A stretch of DNA of 64,000 nucleotides from JAGQYP01 sp041392305. GTDB taxonomy: Bacteria; Bacteroidota; Bacteroidia; Flavobacteriales_D; Crocinitomicaceae. A program made the translations under genes and the position numbers. The notes beneath the pieces were generated by a model. The model searched no databases and had not been told where the DNA came from. It saw only the letters and a list, made by a program, of their open reading frames with translations. Location of the stretch: positions 25,644 to 89,643 of the forward strand of contig JAWKMJ010000017.1 in assembly GCA_041392305.1 (NCBI GenBank). The letters are read 5' to 3'. Positions 44,042 to 52,863 of this stretch are shown one piece after another (within the stretch, counting starts at the first letter, position 1; each line of letters opens with the position of its first letter).

Positions 44042-45508
44042 TTATTTATTAGTGATTAATGTTGCTGCGATTTTTCCGCTGATAATTGCGGGTGGTACGC
44101 CTGGCCCCGGTACGGTTAAATGACCAGTATAGGTCAAGTTCTTTACTTTTTTTGACTTCATTTTGGGTTTTAAAAAAGCAGTTTGTTTTAACACGTTTGC
44201 AAGTCCATAGGCATTTCCTTTATAAGAATTATAGGCTCTGATAAAATCTTTTCCCGTCATTCTGTGCTTTACAATAATTTCGTCTCTGAATTTTTCGCCA
44301 GCTAGTTTTTCCATTCTTTGAATGATCTGTTCAAAAAGCTGCTCCGCCGTTTCTTCTTCTTTCTCATGAAAACCTGGAGGGGTCGGAATAAGAATCATCA
44401 GATTTTCCATGCCTTCTGGTGCTGCTTTTGGATCTGTCTTTGAAGTGCAATTCACATAAAAAGCAGGTTTGTCGGGCCAACCAATATCTCCATAAATTTT
44501 TTCAGCGTGTCGATCTAAATCTTCGTCAAAAAATAAGTTGTGATGCTGTAGATTTGGAATCTTCTTTTTTACACCTAAATAATACAGGAAAGAAGAGGGG
44601 GCCAAGACCCTGGTATCCCAATATTTTTCATCATAAGTACGGTATTCTTTAGGTAAGATCTGTTGTTCAAATGCATGGTAATCCATACTGACTAATAACT
44701 CCTCTGTTGGATAAGAAGATCGATCTGTAACCACTGCACATACTTTTTTATTCTCAAATTTCACTTCTCGAACTGATTCATTGGTGTATATTTCAACTCC
44801 TAAATCTCTAGCTAAGGCTTCCATTGCCTTGGAAATTTGATACATTCCTCCCATTGGATAGAAGGTACCTAAATCCAGATCGGCATGATTCATCAACGTG
44901 TAGAGCGCGGGGATATCATTTGGCATTGCACCCAGAAAAAGTACCGGAAACTCTAATGCTTGAATAATCTTGGGGTTTTTAAATTTCTTTCGAATTAGCT
45001 TGGAGACGGATTTAAAAATGTCCAATTTGATCCCTGCCTTTAAAGTCTTGTAATCTGCAAATTCTAAGATGCTCTCACCCGGTTTATAAACCATTTTTTG
45101 CATTCCTATCTCATATTTTATTTTTGCATCATCTAGAAACTCGAAAAGGGCTTTTTTTGCACCTACTTCAATAGATTCAAAAAAATCACCCAATTTTTCA
45201 CGATCAGAATAAATATCCCATGTTTGATCATTCCAAATAATCTGATAGCTAGGATCCAACTTGATTAATTGATAATAATCCCCAGTATTTTTACCAAAAT
45301 CTTTGAAGAAATCCTCGAATACTTCGGGCATCCAATACCAAGAGGGCCCCATGTCAAAATTAAAACCCTGATCTTGAAGAAGGTTCATCCTTCCTCCAAC
45401 ATGCGGATTTTTCTCGATGAGAACTACTTCATTGCCTTCCTTTGCTAGATAACAAGCTGATGACAATCCTGAAATGCCTCCTCCAATAATGGTTACTCGT
45501 TTTTTCAC
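44042..45508 (-). CDS. crtI: phytoene desaturase
   Basis: A 488-residue FAD enzyme taking phytoene to lycopene. The Rossmann motif TIIGGGISGLSSACYLAKEG and the adjoining GGRMNLLQDQGFNFDMGPSW are close to bacterial CrtI; the C-terminal TGHLTVPGPGVPPAIISGK is the CrtI signature. The start is GTG at 45508-45506: no in-frame ATG lies upstream, and the overlapping ATG is in another frame and followed by a stop. It lies 34 bases after the sigma factor gene, with no terminator between, so read-through from the sigma promoter is likely. Confidence 0.93.
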   Translation of the reverse strand: MKKRVTIIGGGISGLSSACYLAKEGNEVVLIEKNPHVGGRMNLLQDQGFNFDMGPSWYWMPEVFEDFFKDFGKNTGDYYQLIKLDPSYQIIWNDQTWDIYSDREKLGDFFESIEVGAKKALFEFLDDAKIKYEIGMQKMVYKPGESILEFADYKTLKAGIKLDIFKSVSKLIRKKFKNPKIIQALEFPVLFLGAMPNDIPALYTLMNHADLDLGTFYPMGGMYQISKAMEALARDLGVEIYTNESVREVKFENKKVCAVVTDRSSYPTEELLVSMDYHAFEQQILPKEYRTYDEKYWDTRVLAPSSFLYYLGVKKKIPNLQHHNLFFDEDLDRHAEKIYGDIGWPDKPAFYVNCTSKTDPKAAPEGMENLMILIPTPPGFHEKEEETAEQLFEQIIQRMEKLAGEKFRDEIIVKHRMTGKDFIRAYNSYKGNAYGLANVLKQTAFLKPKMKSKKVKNLTYTGHLTVPGPGVPPAIISGKIAATLITNK

Positions 45509-45542
45509 ATTATTATGTTTAATGATTAATGAAAAAGATTAA

Positions 45543-46052
45543 TCAGTTTAATTTTTGATATCCGTTTTTTGAAAGGTCTTCCATCAAGGTTTTTCTTGCA
45601 TTGAAAATTCTTGATTTCACTGTTCCCATCGGAATTCCCATTTCATCTGAAATCTCTTGATAAGAATACCCTTCATAGTTCATTAGAAATGGTTTTTTAA
45701 TGGCTTCATTCAATTTGTCTATCTTTTGTTGAATCTCTTTCTCTTCTAAATAATCCATCTCAAATACCTGACCTGAAAACGTTCCTCTATCGGAATAAGC
45801 AAGATCGTCACCATTGTCAACAAATCTTTTGTTTTTGTTGTATTGATTTAAAAATGCATTTTTCATGATTGTATATACCCAGGATTTTAAATTGGTCCCT
45901 GGCTTGTATTTATTTCTGTTTGAGAGGGCTCTGTAAATGGCTTCCTGGCTAAGATCTTCTGCAGTAAAGTCATTTTTTGTAAACCTGAATGCCCAAGTTT
46001 TAAGATCTCCTTGAAGCGCGCATACAGCGGTATTGAATTCTAAAGCAGTCAT
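45543..46052 (-). CDS. ECF-type RNA polymerase sigma factor
   Basis: A 169-residue sigma-70 family regulator with region 2 (DFTAEDLSQEAIYRALSNRN, KSWVYTIMKNAFLNQYNK) and region 4 (MNYEGYSYQEISDEMGIPMG, TVKSRIFNARK). No anti-sigma gene adjoins it. Heading the crt operon and adjacent to a B12-MerR regulator, it is a good candidate for a light- or stress-responsive factor; its own promoter is at 46095-46125 and looks like a housekeeping one. Targets are unknown. Confidence 0.9.
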   Translation of the reverse strand: MTALEFNTAVCALQGDLKTWAFRFTKNDFTAEDLSQEAIYRALSNRNKYKPGTNLKSWVYTIMKNAFLNQYNKNKRFVDNGDDLAYSDRGTFSGQVFEMDYLEEKEIQQKIDKLNEAIKKPFLMNYEGYSYQEISDEMGIPMGTVKSRIFNARKTLMEDLSKNGYQKLN

Positions 46053-46067
46053 AATCTTTTATATTAT

Positions 46068-46204
46068 GTTTAACAAATAATTAAAAAACATAAACAAAAG
46101 TAAACTTTAAAAACGAATGTTCAAAGAAAAAGATAAAAAAATAAACAAAAAGGATTTAGATTAAGTAAAAATTAACATTTAGTCAAAAAAGTTAAACAAA
46201 AATT
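46068..46204 (-). promoter_or_regulatory. promoter and candidate regulator sites of the sigma-crt operon
   Basis: On the minus strand TTG (46124-46122), a 19-nt spacer and TACTTTTG (46102-46095) fit the Bacteroidetes consensus. Two GTTNAACAA boxes (46068-46076 and 46191-46199) flank it. The upstream one sits in a 20-base motif (46183-46202) repeated at 49094-49113. I suggest binding by the neighbouring MerR-type protein; this is inference. Confidence 0.5.
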
Positions 46205-46253
46205 AACACCTAATTGGTGTGCTCTAATACCTGAAAAATGGAAGTTAATGGAA

Positions 46254-47123
46254 TCAGATGTCGAGAAGAATTCCAGTAGACTGGATCAATTTAATTCCTG
46301 TAGGAAGATCCTCCTTGTTACTTTCGATTTGATATCCTCCTGCATATATGGGAGCTTTATGCTTAGGTCGGTTTTGTAAATTTTTGAAATAGTGGGTAAG
46401 TTTAGGTTTGGATATTCCAGTGATAAAGGAAGTGACTATGGCATCGGGTTTTAATTTGTCAATTGCTCGTATCAAATCCTCAAAGGGAACAGATTGTCCA
46501 AGGTAGTAGGTGTATTTACCTGTTGATCTTAAAATATAATTGTATAATAGGATAGAGATTTCATGGAGCTCATGCTCAGGCAAATAGACAAGTATTCTTC
46601 GCGGATTGCCTTTCGGGATGGGCAATTTGTCTATTCTACTAATTAGTTTTTGTCGGATTAGATTGGTAATAAAATGCTCCTGAACAGGAGTAATTGATCC
46701 AACTTTCCACATAATTCCAATACGTTCAACAAATGGAAAGAGATATTTAACAAACGTATCTAAAACCCCATATTTATCAAAGAGCTGCTCGAGTTCAGTA
46801 GAAAATTTGTGCTCATCAAGTTCAATCATGGCTAAGATCAACAAATCAAAAACAGAGTCATTCTCGGGTTGATGAATTAGTTCATCTTCTAATAGTTTGA
46901 CGCGATCCGAGTTATCCATTTCTACAATTCGCGAAATTTTGTAGCCATTTTTATTGAGAATCGCAACCATCAATAGATTTCGAAGATCTTTGTCAGTATA
47001 AAGGCGTATGTTGGTATCCGTCCGTTCAGGTGAAATGAGATTGTACCTCTTCTCCCAGATACGAATGGTGTGCGCTTTAATTCCCGATAGTTGTTCTAAA
47101 TCTTTAATCTTGTAAAGTCCCAT
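46254..47123 (-). CDS. MerR-family regulator with B12-binding domain, CarH/LitR-like
   Basis: A 289-residue regulator. N-terminal MerR helix-turn-helix (LEQLSGIKAHTIRIWEKRYN), a four-helix region and a cobalamin-binding fold. Residues matching Thermus CarH: W139 with E149-H150 (spacing as CarH W131, E141, H142) and H187 in ELHEIS (as CarH H177, the lower axial ligand), though the usual Gly after it is Ser. CarH binds adenosylcobalamin, represses crt genes in the dark and releases DNA on illumination. Adjacency to the sigma-crt operon supports the same role here. Transcribed in the same direction as that operon, upstream of it. Confidence 0.85.
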   Translation of the reverse strand: MGLYKIKDLEQLSGIKAHTIRIWEKRYNLISPERTDTNIRLYTDKDLRNLLMVAILNKNGYKISRIVEMDNSDRVKLLEDELIHQPENDSVFDLLILAMIELDEHKFSTELEQLFDKYGVLDTFVKYLFPFVERIGIMWKVGSITPVQEHFITNLIRQKLISRIDKLPIPKGNPRRILVYLPEHELHEISILLYNYILRSTGKYTYYLGQSVPFEDLIRAIDKLKPDAIVTSFITGISKPKLTHYFKNLQNRPKHKAPIYAGGYQIESNKEDLPTGIKLIQSTGILLDI

Positions 47124-47251
47124 ATCACGTTTCTATTGTTGTTTTGCTAACAATAAAAGTATTCCACGTAAACACTTATTGGATAACAACAAATGGCATT
47201 TAAAATTGTTCATCTACTTTAATCGGTTTTTAGGTTTTTCAAAAAAAATAG

Positions 47252-47288
47252 AATAAAAAAAGGTGGTTACCTTGAAGAAACCACCTTT
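47252..47288 (-). terminator. terminator of the DUF4397 gene
   Basis: AAAGGTGGTT (47259-47268) and AACCACCTTT (47279-47288) form a stem; the minus strand then reads TTTTATTC. It is 19 bases beyond the stop. Confidence 0.8.
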
Positions 47289-47306
47289 TTAATTGTTTCT
47301 AAAAAA

Positions 47307-49031
47307 TTACTTTATAACTAGTTTTTGGGTACTCACTTTTTGCTGATCTTGAACGTGAATCAGGTAAATTCCTTTATTGAAATCTGCCAAATTCATCTGA
47401 ACTCGATTGGTTGTGATCGCATCGTTAAAATAAACTACTTTTCCATTCATATCTAGGATTCTAATTTCTAAATCATTACCTATCGTAGACGTTCCTAAAT
47501 CAATCACTACTTGATCCCCGTGAGTTGGGTTAGGATACACATTAAAGGAAGCACCTTCATTTTCATCCACACTCAACGTTGAAACAGGAAGCATTAATAA
47601 TGGACCACCATGTGGAAGACTAACATACAAACCAAATGCGGCAGCATTATTATTTTGTGCTGGGTCTAAAAATCCGGATGCAAAGACAGTTATCGCTGAA
47701 TCTGCTAGTGATGTTAGATCTGCTTGAAATTGAGCAATATTTGAACCACTTGTAGGGGCAATTCCTAATACATACGAAGATGCTCCTAAATCTAGATAAC
47801 CTTGATTTTGACCGTATGCAATATTGGAAACAATAGTTCCCGCTGGCACGGCCATTTCGTTTACATCAACGGCTGGTGCATCAGTTGCTCCATGAAAAAC
47901 CATTACATCTACATTTCCCGCTGTTGTAGAGGATTCTCTTGCACCATTAAAGGCGATTAAATCAAAAGCAGTTGCAGGTGTGTAAGTTCCAGTTCCTACA
48001 GTTCCTGAGGCAACTACAACATATTTTTCTCCTCCATTCAAGGTGAATGCTTCTGTGTAAAGTGGAGAGGAAGCATCAGTAGAAGTGGAAGCACAAATGT
48101 CCACCTCTAAAATAGTTCCAGCTGGTGCATCAATAAATGGAGTGGCAGTTCTAAATGCAAAATCATCTAATACCAAGGCATCATTTACATAAACATCTAC
48201 CATTGCAGCATCAGTTGCAGCACAGTTATGAACAATTTGTATCCGCGCTGTGGTTGGAGTTGTATTTTCCGTTAAAGGAATTACTGATCCATCAGCAAGA
48301 GCTACGAACAAACCAAAGGCATCTCCATTACTATTTTGAGATGGGTCTAGGAATCCTGAAGCAAAAACAGTAGCAGCCAATCCACCTGCCATAGCAGTTT
48401 GTAGAGGGGCTTGGTATTCCTTTACTGTAGTATTATCTTGTGTTCTAACCTGAATGGTGTAGTCCAGAGTAGGTAGCTCAAGATAAGATGAAAAATCTCC
48501 AAAAGATGCATCATCTACAATTGTTCCCGTACTAAATGGATCCGTAACATCTACAATATCTACCATTGGAGCATCTGTGGCTCCATGAAATACAACGATG
48601 TCTGTTTCCATCATTCCATTGGCAGAAATTTCTCTGGCTCCTGTTAAGACATCGTACGTAAATCCAGCTGTAGTATTTCCTGGATTGTAACCAGTTCCAG
48701 AAACAATTCCTGCGGCCATCACTACATAAGTTTCTCCATTGGCAACGGTTAAATTTTGAGAGTAAACCGGGCTGGAGGCATCTGTTGAACTCGCAGCGTT
48801 TACAGTTACCGTATAGGTTCCAGCGGGTACAGTAATGAAAGGTGTAGCTTCTCTGAATGAAAGATCATCAAATGAAGCATCAGGAAAAGTCCCGTCAACT
48901 CGAATGTCAACTGTTGCCGCTGCAGCATCAGCCGAATTGTGAATCACTTGCAGTCGTGCTTGAGCAGAAACCTCATTCGTTAAGGCAATCCCCAAACAAA
49001 ATGCAGAAAGTAAAAATAATTGTTTTTTCAT
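47307..49031 (-). CDS. DUF4397 repeat protein with T9SS type A sorting domain
   Basis: A 574-residue secreted protein: signal peptide (to about residue 24), two tandem modules of paired DUF4397 domains (starting RLQVIHNSADAAAATVD near residue 26 and RIQIVHNCAATDAAMVD near 265), each with FASGFLDP(S/A)QN, then a C-terminal sorting domain (NVYPNPTHGDQVVIDLG, GKVVYFNDA, STQKLVIK). It should be exported by the type IX system and anchored to the surface. Function of DUF4397 is not known; perhaps adhesion. Its upstream region carries the GTTCAACAA box shared with the sigma-crt promoter region. Confidence 0.85.
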   Translation of the reverse strand: MKKQLFLLSAFCLGIALTNEVSAQARLQVIHNSADAAAATVDIRVDGTFPDASFDDLSFREATPFITVPAGTYTVTVNAASSTDASSPVYSQNLTVANGETYVVMAAGIVSGTGYNPGNTTAGFTYDVLTGAREISANGMMETDIVVFHGATDAPMVDIVDVTDPFSTGTIVDDASFGDFSSYLELPTLDYTIQVRTQDNTTVKEYQAPLQTAMAGGLAATVFASGFLDPSQNSNGDAFGLFVALADGSVIPLTENTTPTTARIQIVHNCAATDAAMVDVYVNDALVLDDFAFRTATPFIDAPAGTILEVDICASTSTDASSPLYTEAFTLNGGEKYVVVASGTVGTGTYTPATAFDLIAFNGARESSTTAGNVDVMVFHGATDAPAVDVNEMAVPAGTIVSNIAYGQNQGYLDLGASSYVLGIAPTSGSNIAQFQADLTSLADSAITVFASGFLDPAQNNNAAAFGLYVSLPHGGPLLMLPVSTLSVDENEGASFNVYPNPTHGDQVVIDLGTSTIGNDLEIRILDMNGKVVYFNDAITTNRVQMNLADFNKGIYLIHVQDQQKVSTQKLVIK

Positions 49032-49093
49032 GATTGTAAGTTTTATGTTTATAGCCTTTAAACACCTTAGTTCAATATTTGTTCAATCAAAAA

Positions 49094-49113
49094 TCAAAAA
49101 AGTTCAACAAAAA
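49094..49113 (-). promoter_or_regulatory. 20-base motif shared with the sigma-crt region
   Basis: TCAAAAAAGTTCAACAAAAA differs at one base from 46183-46202 and lies 63 bases upstream of the DUF4397 start. Further TTCAA-type half-sites occur at 49070-49085. Possible common regulator site. Confidence 0.4.
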
Positions 49114-49151
49114 GAAAATTTGCATTCATTTCTGAGTAATTTGATTATTTA

Positions 49152-49159
49152 TATCTTTG
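49152..49159 (+). promoter_or_regulatory. -7 box of the 49176 lipoprotein gene
   Basis: TATCTTTG, 16 bases before the ATG, fits TAnnTTTG; no clear -33 element. Confidence 0.4.
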
Positions 49160-49175
49160 TTCAAATTTTAGAATC

Positions 49176-49745
49176 ATGAAGAAGATTGTCAATCTATTAG
49201 CTATTGTATCTGTCGGGTTATTAACCGCTTGTGGTGGAGGAGAAGAAGACAAACCCAAAAAAGAAGGTGGAGAAGAACAGGTGGATCTAGATGGATTCGA
49301 AGCATTGAACCTTGCTGAATATGATTTGAACGTGACTTTGATGCTCCCAACCAAAGAGACAGCGGTGGGAACTGTTAAGCCTCAGGTAGATCATGAAGAT
49401 GGAGGATTTAAGTGGCATATTTCAGTAGGGCCAACTTTTGGAATGACAATCGAAGATTTTGGTTCTGAAGGGAATTTGGTTCAACGACACAAAGAAAGAC
49501 TTGCAGAAAAGGAATTCTTCCATGTAGAATATATCAAAGAAGATGGAAATGTAATTCTGTACAAGCGCTTGCTAAAGTATGATGGTAAAGTCGAAGAAAC
49601 GGAAAAGAAAAATATTTACTTCGTTTTTGGAGAGTTTCAAATAGGAAATGTAAACTACAATGTCAAGTCAACAGAAGAAGGTTTATTCAAGCCTGAAGCT
49701 GAAGAATTAATGAATACTGTAAAATCGATTAAAGTAAACGAATAG
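49176..49745 (+). CDS. predicted lipoprotein, unknown function
   Basis: A 189-residue protein with lipobox LTAC (Cys at residue 19) followed by a Gly/Glu/Lys-rich linker (GGGEEDKPKKEGGEEQ). The globular part has a beta-rich stretch (FKWHISVGPTFGMTIEDFGS) and a final VKSIKVNE. No family recognised. It is divergent from the DUF4397 gene and convergent with the cyclase gene (3-bp gap). Confidence 0.75.
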   Translation: MKKIVNLLAIVSVGLLTACGGGEEDKPKKEGGEEQVDLDGFEALNLAEYDLNVTLMLPTKETAVGTVKPQVDHEDGGFKWHISVGPTFGMTIEDFGSEGNLVQRHKERLAEKEFFHVEYIKEDGNVILYKRLLKYDGKVEETEKKNIYFVFGEFQIGNVNYNVKSTEEGLFKPEAEELMNTVKSIKVNE

Positions 49746-49748
49746 TCC

Positions 49749-51833
49749 TTACTTTTTTCCTTCTATAAAATACATTTTTACTTTGCCTTTATTCTTGGCC
49801 TCAAGTTCACCTCTGTAACTGCATTCAAAATGATCTTTCACCAAATTGTAAGTGTCTTCTGATATATTGATTTTTCCGGCCTCTCCACTACTTTCCATCC
49901 GACTTGCAACATTTACAGCATCACCCCATACATCATAAGAAAATTTGTGCTTTCCAATAATACCTGCAACAACATGACCGGTATTAATTCCAATTCGAAT
50001 ATTCCATTCGGGCTGACCCTCAGCTATTCTCATTTCTCTGAATTCGGCAATGAATTCAACCATTGCTATAGCTGCATTTACTGCATTTATGGCATTGTCA
50101 GTATCAGGTTCCGGGATTCCCCCAGCTGCCATATAAGCGTCTCCAATAGTTTTGATTTTTTCCAAACTGTTCTCCTTCATAATCTCGTCAAATTTCTCAA
50201 AACATATATTGAGCTCCTTGACCAATTCTTCAGGGGTTAGTTTTTCAGCTATTTTTGTAAAGCCTTTAAAATCAGCAAATAAAATGGTAGACTGTGGGAA
50301 TTCATCAATAATATTTGGGGATTTTCCTTTTTTCAAAGCTCCAAATCTTTTGTTCGATTTTAATCTAATAGCAATACTCTCCGGTAAGATATTGAGTACT
50401 AAAGCTTGATTCTTTTTATTATTCCTTCGAATATAAAAAAATCCAAAAACAGTAATGATTAATATGGCACCTACGAATAAAAGTGTATAGGTTCTTCTTC
50501 TGTTTTGCTCTTCAATTAGTTTTCGATCGCTTTCGGCCTTCATCAGTTTTAAGTTCTGATTCACATTGGCTTCTTGTTGTTGATCGATGATCTGCAAACC
50601 AGATTTCTTTGCCTTGTATTCAACTAGATTTTTAGCACTTCTAAACCAATAGATGATTGAATTCAACTCTTTTTGCTGTGCTTCCTTAGCTTCCTCAAAT
50701 TGATTTTTTAGGTCAATGTAAGCCTTTAAATATCTAATTGCTTCATTTTTTTTTCCAATTTCTTCAGCACAATAGCCAGCATTTCCTAATGCAACAAGCT
50801 GCTCATCTGTAGTAAGACTCGAGATAAAATTCGATACTAATTCATCATAAATCTTATATGCCTTCCTATATTTATTATTGGAGAATTGTAGATTTGCCGC
50901 TGCCAACATGATTTTCTTGTACCGGTCGTTGATGGATTCTCTGTATTCATTGAGGTAAGTGATCACAGTATCTGGCAATTCTTTAAAAACGTCATTATCA
51001 AAGGAAAATTGGAGCTTTGCTTCTAATATCCTTCTTTTTGATACAGGATCTCTAGCCAAAGACTTTTCAAGAATCTCAAAAAGGTAATCAAAGCTCTGTT
51101 TTCTTCGAACTTTAAGTTGAGCTAAGCTTACATAAGCTTCAATTTTCTTATCAATAGAAAGTTTATCTGCATATCGAATATTCTGTTCAATTCTCGCTAA
51201 ACATTCAACGTATTGTTTTGTCCTATAACTTGCCTCGATAATTAATTTATTATACTCATAAAGAATAGAATCTCCAATTCCTTGTTCGGCAGAGATTTTT
51301 TCGATTTCCTTTATGTAAAAATTAAAAATTTGCAATGTATTTTGGACTTCCTTGCCCATTTTCAGATAACAATTTGCATATTCATAAACTTCCGTTAGAA
51401 ATAAACTGTCAAGTCTTCTTAACTCTAATTTCCTTTTGTAATAAATGCTGGCATATTCATAAATCCCCAGATTATAAAGAGCATGAGCAAGATGACCATA
51501 ACCAAGTGCCAAATTTTCCTGATCTTTCAGGCCTTCCCATTGCTCAATTTGTTGAAGCATCACACTGAGATAAGAAGACATATCAGTGAAATGTGTGGTG
51601 TCAAGATTGTTTCTTCTTCTGATTTTTAATTGATTGATGGTGTAGTTGGCTAATTGCTTGGTACTATTACTGAATTTATCAGCTTTCTTTTTGATTTCAG
51701 CAACTTTCTTTAAATCAGTAAAGTTTCTATCATAGCAGATTTTTACAAGTTGTTCGCGAATTTCTTTTTCAGTTTTCTGAGAGAATCCATAAAGTCCGGC
51801 AAATAATAGAAAAAGTAGTAAAGTTCTTTTCAT
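49749..51833 (-). CDS. TPR-containing membrane adenylate cyclase
   Basis: A 694-residue protein. ATG 51833 gives the signal peptide MKRTLLLFLLFAGLYGFSQ and lies 1 base after the MoxR stop; a TTG 30 bases upstream would lie inside MoxR. An extracytoplasmic TPR-like helical region (about 30-430), a membrane helix (TYTLLFVGAILIITVFGFFY, about 445-465) and a cytoplasmic class III cyclase domain follow. Metal ligands appear in FADFKGF and IGDAYMA. The purine-selecting Lys (EKIKTIGD) and Asp (SYDVWGDAVN) are those of adenylate rather than guanylate cyclases, so cAMP is predicted. The sensor ligand is unknown. Confidence 0.85.
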   Translation of the reverse strand: MKRTLLLFLLFAGLYGFSQKTEKEIREQLVKICYDRNFTDLKKVAEIKKKADKFSNSTKQLANYTINQLKIRRRNNLDTTHFTDMSSYLSVMLQQIEQWEGLKDQENLALGYGHLAHALYNLGIYEYASIYYKRKLELRRLDSLFLTEVYEYANCYLKMGKEVQNTLQIFNFYIKEIEKISAEQGIGDSILYEYNKLIIEASYRTKQYVECLARIEQNIRYADKLSIDKKIEAYVSLAQLKVRRKQSFDYLFEILEKSLARDPVSKRRILEAKLQFSFDNDVFKELPDTVITYLNEYRESINDRYKKIMLAAANLQFSNNKYRKAYKIYDELVSNFISSLTTDEQLVALGNAGYCAEEIGKKNEAIRYLKAYIDLKNQFEEAKEAQQKELNSIIYWFRSAKNLVEYKAKKSGLQIIDQQQEANVNQNLKLMKAESDRKLIEEQNRRRTYTLLFVGAILIITVFGFFYIRRNNKKNQALVLNILPESIAIRLKSNKRFGALKKGKSPNIIDEFPQSTILFADFKGFTKIAEKLTPEELVKELNICFEKFDEIMKENSLEKIKTIGDAYMAAGGIPEPDTDNAINAVNAAIAMVEFIAEFREMRIAEGQPEWNIRIGINTGHVVAGIIGKHKFSYDVWGDAVNVASRMESSGEAGKINISEDTYNLVKDHFECSYRGELEAKNKGKVKMYFIEGKK

Positions 51834-51834
51834 A

Positions 51835-52797
51835 TTAGAGAAGTTCTTGTATGATTCTTTCAATGGAATAACCCTCTGCTTCGGCTTTATAATTACGCAC
51901 TATTCTATGCCTCAGAATCGGTTCAGCTACTGCTTTAACATTTTCTATATCAGGAGAATATTTTCCGTTTAAAGCCGCATGTGCCTTTGCTCCAATAATC
52001 AAAAACTGTGAAGCCCTTGGGCCTGCTCCCCATGACAAATATTTTTTTGTGATTTCGGGTGAGCTTTCCAAATTCCTTGTTTTATTGGATAATCTTACAG
52101 CATATTCTATAACATTGTCTGCCACTGGCATTTTGCGAATAAGGTCCTGAAAAAACAATATTTCTGAACCACTTATGATTTCCTTTTTCTCAACTTCAAA
52201 ATTTGATGTGGTGGCTTTGACAATAGTAATTTCATCTTCAATAGATGGATAATCTACCCAGACATTGAACATAAATCGATCTAATTGCGCTTCAGGTAAC
52301 GGATAGGTCCCCTCTTGCTCTATCGGATTCTGAGTTGCCAAAACAAAAAACGGTTTGTCCAATTCGTATTTTACACCCGCCGTAGTAACATTTTTTTCCT
52401 GCATTGCTTCAAGAAGGGCGGCTTGTGTTTTCGGTGGAGTCCTGTTGATTTCATCTGCAAGAATGATATTCGAGAAAATAGGACCTTTTAGAAATTTAAA
52501 CTTACGATTTTCATCCAAAATTTCAGAACCTATAATGTCTGAAGGCATCAAATCTGGAGTAAACTGGATTCGTTTAAAAGATAAGCCTAGTACTTCAGAA
52601 ATTGTACTTACTAATAGAGTTTTTGCCAAACCAGGAACACCAACCAACAGACAATGTCCCTTACTGAAAATGGAGATCAATACTTGATCAACAACTTCAT
52701 CTTGTCCAATAATTACTTTATGAATTTCACCTTTAAGTGCACGGTATTTTTCAACAAGTGAATCTAAGGCTTCAGCGTCTGATTTGTATGAGGTCAT
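51835..52797 (-). CDS. MoxR-family AAA+ ATPase
   Basis: A 320-residue cytoplasmic ATPase. Walker A GVPGLAKT (residues 53-60), Walker B IILADE (111-116) with NRTPPKTQAALLEAMQE, and sensor-type FVLATQNPIEQEGTYPLPEA. MoxR proteins act as chaperones for VWA-domain partners. In Bacteroidetes they usually sit beside DUF58 and VWA genes; here the next gene is the cyclase instead, although VWA proteins occur elsewhere in this window. 66 bases after the SurA-like gene. Confidence 0.92.
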   Translation of the reverse strand: MTSYKSDAEALDSLVEKYRALKGEIHKVIIGQDEVVDQVLISIFSKGHCLLVGVPGLAKTLLVSTISEVLGLSFKRIQFTPDLMPSDIIGSEILDENRKFKFLKGPIFSNIILADEINRTPPKTQAALLEAMQEKNVTTAGVKYELDKPFFVLATQNPIEQEGTYPLPEAQLDRFMFNVWVDYPSIEDEITIVKATTSNFEVEKKEIISGSEILFFQDLIRKMPVADNVIEYAVRLSNKTRNLESSPEITKKYLSWGAGPRASQFLIIGAKAHAALNGKYSPDIENVKAVAEPILRHRIVRNYKAEAEGYSIERIIQELL

Positions 52798-52863
52798 AAT
52801 CCTAAAAAAAGTTCTTAAAAATAATGAATTTCAAATAGTTGGATAAGAAAATCATAATCTTCT

